NCBI GenBank assembly: GCA_023558315.1 | Contig: JAMJVX010000011.1 | Span: 1 to 64,000, forward strand | Length of the DNA: 64,000 nucleotides | From: Flavobacteriaceae bacterium | GTDB taxonomy: Bacteria > Bacteroidota > Bacteroidia > Flavobacteriales > Flavobacteriaceae | Direction of reading: 5' to 3' | Shown: piece after piece, positions 63,034-64,000 of the stretch | Layout of the letters: the number at the start of each line of letters is the position of its first letter | Position numbering within the stretch: position 1 is the first letter of the stretch | Notes under the pieces: model-generated | What the model was told of the DNA's origin: nothing | What the model saw: the letters and a program-made list of their open reading frames with translations, nothing else | Databases searched by the model: none | Position numbers and translations under genes: made by a program

Positions 63034-63804
63034 ATGATACGAAAAATTAGTTCTTATCTATTCCGAATATGGTTTTATTTAATTTCAGGTACTGTTCTCT
63101 TACTCCTCACACCCTTATTTCTACTATTTACATCAAATAAAAATTGGTTCCCTAAGACTTATATTTTGATGAAAATATGGGCGTTTTCCTTGATGTATGG
63201 ATGTGGTTATTTTCCAAAACGCAAAGGAGAATTAAAGTTTGATAAAAACAAGCAATATATTATAGTAGCAAACCATATGAGCGAGTTTGATATAATTCTT
63301 TTGTTAGCTACTTGTAAATACCCTTTTTTATTTGTAGGAAAAGCGTCATTAGCAAAAATTCCCCTTTTTGGAATGTTATATAAGAGAACATCCATATTAG
63401 TTGATAGAGCAAGTATTCGAAGTAAATTTGGAGTGTATGAGCAAGTGGCAGATCAAATAAAAAGAAATTATAGTGTGTGTATTTTTCCAGAACAAAGGAC
63501 AAGTGATGAGGATGTAGTGCTTTATAATTTTAAAACAGGACCTTTTAAAATGGCAATTAGGCATAATATTAGTGTATTGCCAGTGGTTATTTATGATTGT
63601 AAAAGAAAATATCCTTGGGAAGTTAAGCATGGCATAGGGATTGGGGCACTTCGATATAAGGTGTTACCATCTATAAACGCAAAAGATTATGCAATCACTG
63701 AAGGGATAAAAATGAAAGAATTAGCGCATAAAATGATTGAAAAAGAATTGATGGAGGATAAAACGTTTATGAAATCAATGGCCGAATTTAAAAAAAGAAA
63801 TTAA
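63034..63804 (+). CDS. 1-acyl-sn-glycerol-3-phosphate acyltransferase (PlsC family)
   Basis: 256 residues. N-terminal membrane segment, then acyltransferase block I NHMSEFD (H-x4-D) and block III FPEQRTSDED, where most PlsC have FPEGTRS. Block II lies around LAKIPLFGMLYKRTSILVDR. It acylates lysophosphatidate (phospholipid synthesis) or a related lipid. Start ATG at 63034 chosen because it precedes the membrane segment. The next gene overlaps its stop codon. Confidence 0.86.
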   Translation: MIRKISSYLFRIWFYLISGTVLLLLTPLFLLFTSNKNWFPKTYILMKIWAFSLMYGCGYFPKRKGELKFDKNKQYIIVANHMSEFDIILLLATCKYPFLFVGKASLAKIPLFGMLYKRTSILVDRASIRSKFGVYEQVADQIKRNYSVCIFPEQRTSDEDVVLYNFKTGPFKMAIRHNISVLPVVIYDCKRKYPWEVKHGIGIGALRYKVLPSINAKDYAITEGIKMKELAHKMIEKELMEDKTFMKSMAEFKKRN

Positions 63805-64000
63805 TGGAATCTTTAATGTTAGAGCAAATAGAAGAAAAAGCAAATACTATAGATCCGATAGGAGGAAGTTTAAAAATTTTGATTGATGATAAGTGTATTC
63901 ATATTGATGGGAAAGGAGATAGAAATATTGTTTCCTCAGAAGATAAAGATGCAGATTGTACTATTCAGTCTACTATGGAAGTTTTGGATAAATTAAAAAA
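63804..64000 (+). CDS. SCP2-domain protein, N-terminal fragment (runs off window)
   Basis: Reading from the ATG at 63804-63806 gives MESLMLEQIEEKANTIDPIG and then GSLKILIDDKCIHIDGKGD, with DADCTIQSTMEVLDKLKK before the edge. The pattern of a beta strand, a CTI strand and a helix matches the sterol carrier protein 2 family, which binds lipid-like ligands. The ATG overlaps the acyltransferase stop by one base (TAATG), so the two are translationally coupled, consistent with lipid metabolism. The C-terminal part is not in the window. Confidence 0.75.
   Translation, partial: MESLMLEQIEEKANTIDPIGGSLKILIDDKCIHIDGKGDRNIVSSEDKDADCTIQSTMEVLDKLK

Overview
The window looks like a chromosomal segment of a low-GC member of the Bacteroidota, most likely class Flavobacteriia. 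Four things point there: the AT-rich base composition; about 25 upstream matches to the Bacteroidota -7 element TAnnTTTG with almost no Shine-Dalgarno sequences; lineage-typical families (DUF4293 beside rho, DUF3276, DUF3822 beside rsmD, DUF6787 beside lgt, a prolyl-tRNA synthetase of the type with a C-terminal Tyr, a short CarB); and outer-membrane and surface proteins of the FadL-like, FN3-like and GLUG types. I see no insertion sequence, integrase, prophage, CRISPR array or plasmid function, so most of it reads as core genome with a few lineage-specific blocks.

Layout. 1-5.7 kb (minus): the start of dnaJ, grpE, then a run of pepP, trmB, an alkyltransferase-like gene, an Mrp ATPase, a NifU-domain protein, a 2Fe-2S ferredoxin and an SDR39U1-type epimerase. 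5.8-8.2 kb (plus): four tandem paralogues of a small exported protein of unknown function. 8.2-13.3 kb: bacilliredoxin, YfcE-type phosphoesterase, DUF4293, rho, rpsT with an upstream tRNA-Glu, and proS. 13.3-20.6 kb (plus): a Trp-rich putative lipoprotein, an OmpP1/FadL-like porin, a small secreted protein, a Tat-like sugar isomerase homologue, an unknown membrane protein, a conserved single-TM protein, DUF3822 and rsmD. rnpB (RNase P RNA) follows on the minus strand, then a lipoprotein cyclophilin. 21.8-27.4 kb: folE, cysS, yidD, lgt (plus) and DUF6787, a D-2-hydroxyacid dehydrogenase and serC (minus). 27.6-31.6 kb: a 1336-residue modular surface protein. 31.6-41.2 kb: LuxC-like acyl-CoA reductase, divergent 4Fe-4S ferredoxin and ychF, DUF3276, an ABC exporter, a TPR protein, rpmH, carB and a TrxR-like ferredoxin-NADP reductase. 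41.3-43.9 kb: a second, 871-residue surface protein related to the first. 44-49.2 kb: S41 peptidase, dCMP-type deaminase, HupE/UreJ, TerB-DnaJ protein and lepA. 49.2-62 kb: glycosyltransferases, dapD, two tandem membrane proteins of one family and three tandem membrane proteins of another. The end holds trpS, a PlsC-type acyltransferase and the start of an SCP2-domain protein.

The parts most worth attention are (i) the membrane-protein block at 52-62 kb, where the middle copy of the triplicated GT-C-like genes is a visible mosaic of its two neighbours; (ii) the two modular surface proteins, which share a Cys-containing C-terminal domain of about 145 residues and a nearly identical promoter-to-start arrangement although they lie in unrelated housekeeping neighbourhoods; and (iii) the four-gene exported family with a small-barrel-like segment and a duplicated Tyr/Gly motif followed by membrane helices. 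Functions for these three groups are inference; the housekeeping calls rest on recognisable motifs. Everything was read by eye without database searches.
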